Origin: Spirochaeta sp.
GTDB taxonomy: Bacteria; Spirochaetota; Spirochaetia; DSM-27196; Alkalispirochaetaceae
Direction: 5' to 3'
Length of the DNA stretch: 37,554 bases
NCBI GenBank assembly: GCA_027859055.1
Contig: JAQIBO010000379.1
Coordinates: 1 to 37,554 of the forward strand
The notes under the pieces are model-generated. The model was not told where the DNA came from and made no database searches. It worked only from the letters and a program-made list of their open reading frames with translations. The position numbers and the translations under genes are program-made. The stretch's first letter is position 1. The number at the start of each line of letters is the position of its first letter. Shown piece by piece: positions 35,951 to 37,554 of the stretch.

Positions 35951-37362
35951 AGCTGTCCCTTCGAATCATTCTGGTTGTCATCGCCGTTCTCGTTCTTCTC
36001 TCGGCCGTGCTCGCGACAATCTCGGTGGATGAGTTGCGCCGCTCCTCGGAACGCCATTTGGAGGCGTATCTGACGCTTGGTCTTGATCAGTACGTACGAG
36101 AGTACCCGCAGCGCCTCGCCGAGCTTCTCGAGCAACACGGGTTGGAGAATATCGATTCCTTCGTTGCGTCATACCAGACGGACGCGATCCAGGCTGCAAC
36201 CGAGGCGGAACTCGAAATGGGTGCCCGGATCGGGCTATCCGCGATGTCGACAGGAGAGTTCCTTGCGCCGGGTGCGGGTATCGCAACTCATGTCAGCGAT
36301 CATATACGAAGCGGCAATCTGGACGAGGGAACGATCCACTTTGATGAGGAAGCGAGGACCTACTACGTCTACGACGCGTTTGAGCCGTGGGGATGGATCG
36401 TGGTAGCCGCCGCTCCCGATCACGCGGTCCGTGACGAGATTCAAAGCGTACTACTACGAACCACCATGACAACCGTGACAATCGTGGGACTTGCCGCACT
36501 TGTGCTGTTTCTTGGGCTCCGGCGCTTCTTCGTTGCACCCGTGTTACGTATCGCCGCGGCCGCCCGCTCGTTGCCTGACGGGAGCTGTGTCAGCCTGGAA
36601 GAGACGTCGCGGGGGGACGAGCTGGGCGACCTGGCGAATGATATAGTCGCCGCCGGCGAGACGATCAGGCGGGCACAGCAGGAGCTCTCTGCCACAAATC
36701 GGGACCTGGAACGGACCGTCAACGAGCGGACGGCGGCGTTGAATGAAGCTCTCGCCCGGCAGAAAACGCTCGTCCGCGAGGTTCACCACCGTGTAAAGAA
36801 CAATATGAACGTGGTCTATGCCTTGCTGGATTTGCAGAAACGAAACGCCGCGACGTCGCAGTTTGTGGAAGCCCTTTCGGACGTCCAGCGTCGTATCGCC
36901 GCAATGGCCCTGATACATGAACAACTGTATCGTGGTGACGGTGGAAACTCTCAACTGGACGCATCGGAATATATCGGGGGCGTGATTGAACAATTGCAAC
37001 GATCGTTTCCAACCGAGGAGTCCCACGTCGAGATCGAGTCGGTAATCCAGCCGGTTACGCTCAGCACCGAAATCGCAATGCCCTGCGGTCTCATCATCAA
37101 TGAGCTGGTAACAACTGCGCTGAAGTACGCGTTCGTCGGTCGGTCTTTCGGGAAGGTGATCGTACGATTTGGGTCAACCGTCGACGGGTCGCTCCGTCTC
37201 ACCGTAGCGGATGACGGTGTGGGAATCTCTGGTGACCCATCCTCGAGTACGATGAAGACTGACGGAATCGGCACGGAGCTCGTTGCTGCTCTGGCCTCTC
37301 AACTGCATGGGACAATTTCCAGGACGTCGCACGGCGGATTGACGGTGGGAGTCACTTTTTGA
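35947..37362 (+). CDS. sensor histidine kinase, HisKA_2 type, with extracytoplasmic sensor region
   Basis: GTG start overlapping the SBP stop; two TM segments flanking a ~160-aa region; 'LVREVHHRVKNNMNVVYALLDLQKRNAA', 'LIINELVTTALKYAF', 'VADDGVGISG'. Confidence 0.92.
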   Translation: MKLSLRIILVVIAVLVLLSAVLATISVDELRRSSERHLEAYLTLGLDQYVREYPQRLAELLEQHGLENIDSFVASYQTDAIQAATEAELEMGARIGLSAMSTGEFLAPGAGIATHVSDHIRSGNLDEGTIHFDEEARTYYVYDAFEPWGWIVVAAAPDHAVRDEIQSVLLRTTMTTVTIVGLAALVLFLGLRRFFVAPVLRIAAAARSLPDGSCVSLEETSRGDELGDLANDIVAAGETIRRAQQELSATNRDLERTVNERTAALNEALARQKTLVREVHHRVKNNMNVVYALLDLQKRNAATSQFVEALSDVQRRIAAMALIHEQLYRGDGGNSQLDASEYIGGVIEQLQRSFPTEESHVEIESVIQPVTLSTEIAMPCGLIINELVTTALKYAFVGRSFGKVIVRFGSTVDGSLRLTVADDGVGISGDPSSSTMKTDGIGTELVAALASQLHGTISRTSHGGLTVGVTF

Positions 37363-37432
37363 AACACGCGTGTCTTACCCGTTCATGCTGTGACCGTTGC
37401 AGTATGTGTTCAGCGGGTGCAAAGGAGAAAAA

Positions 37433-37554
37433 ATAGAGAATAACACGTCCCAGGATCGCATTGGTGAGTTTCTGGTCAAGATTGGAGCTATGACGCGTGA
37501 GCAGCGCAACGAGATTCTTGATCTACAAAAAGAGGAGCCTCACCGCCTTTTTGG
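37433..37554 (+). CDS. start of an unidentified ORF (possible MshEN-like N-terminus), truncated by the window
   Basis: Open frame ...IENNTSQDRIGEFLVKIGAMTREQRNEILDLQKEEPHRLF after AAAGGAG. No ATG fits the RBS; start could be ATA 37433, GTG 37406 or TTG 37397. Confidence 0.45.
   Translation, partial: MENNTSQDRIGEFLVKIGAMTREQRNEILDLQKEEPHRLF

Noticed and set aside
1-37554. CRISPR arrays, tRNA/rRNA genes, insertion sequences or integrases
   Set aside because: No repeat-spacer periodicity, tRNA-like cloverleaf, or transposase/integrase motif was noticed by eye; a dedicated scan would be needed to exclude short RNAs.

Overview
A gene-dense, GC-rich bacterial window. MCP signature sequences (e.g. 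'[23 protein letters not shown]') and overall gene content suggest a free-living, probably salt-adapted spirochaete; this taxonomic call is low confidence. No rRNA, tRNA, CRISPR array or transposase was recognised. Left part (1-15.8 kb): truncated pyruvate:ferredoxin oxidoreductase (-), a glycosyltransferase (-) divergent from a GH13_18 sucrose/glucosylglycerate-phosphorylase-like enzyme, dsdA-like D-serine dehydratase, RlmD/TrmA-type RNA methyltransferase, a PTS EIIA/CPA2 antiporter/patatin cluster, msrA, dGTPase, tatD and pcm. Middle: an MCP, galM, a dihydroorotate-dehydrogenase-like protein, then the most striking locus, 20922-22560. It encodes a photoactive yellow protein (PYP) with all hallmark chromophore-pocket residues (Y42, E46, T50, R52, C69, M100), followed by a 4-coumarate-CoA-ligase-like enzyme that carries an N-terminal acyl-carrier-protein-like segment with a DSL motif. 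A 7-bp perfect hairpin sits between the two genes. Downstream: an M20 peptidase, glucosyl-3-phosphoglycerate synthase (gpgS), an orphan ABC ATPase, a macrodomain protein, a single-ORF HEPN-MNT fusion and a DUF4143-type AAA ATPase. Right end (28.4-37.5 kb): a signalling island of HisKA_2 kinase, receiver-HisKA_3 kinase, NarL-type regulator, MCP, CheW, orphan solute-binding protein and HisKA_2 kinase. Several genes have sigma70-like promoters whose -10 box lies 6-8 nt before the start codon, suggesting recurrent leaderless transcription.
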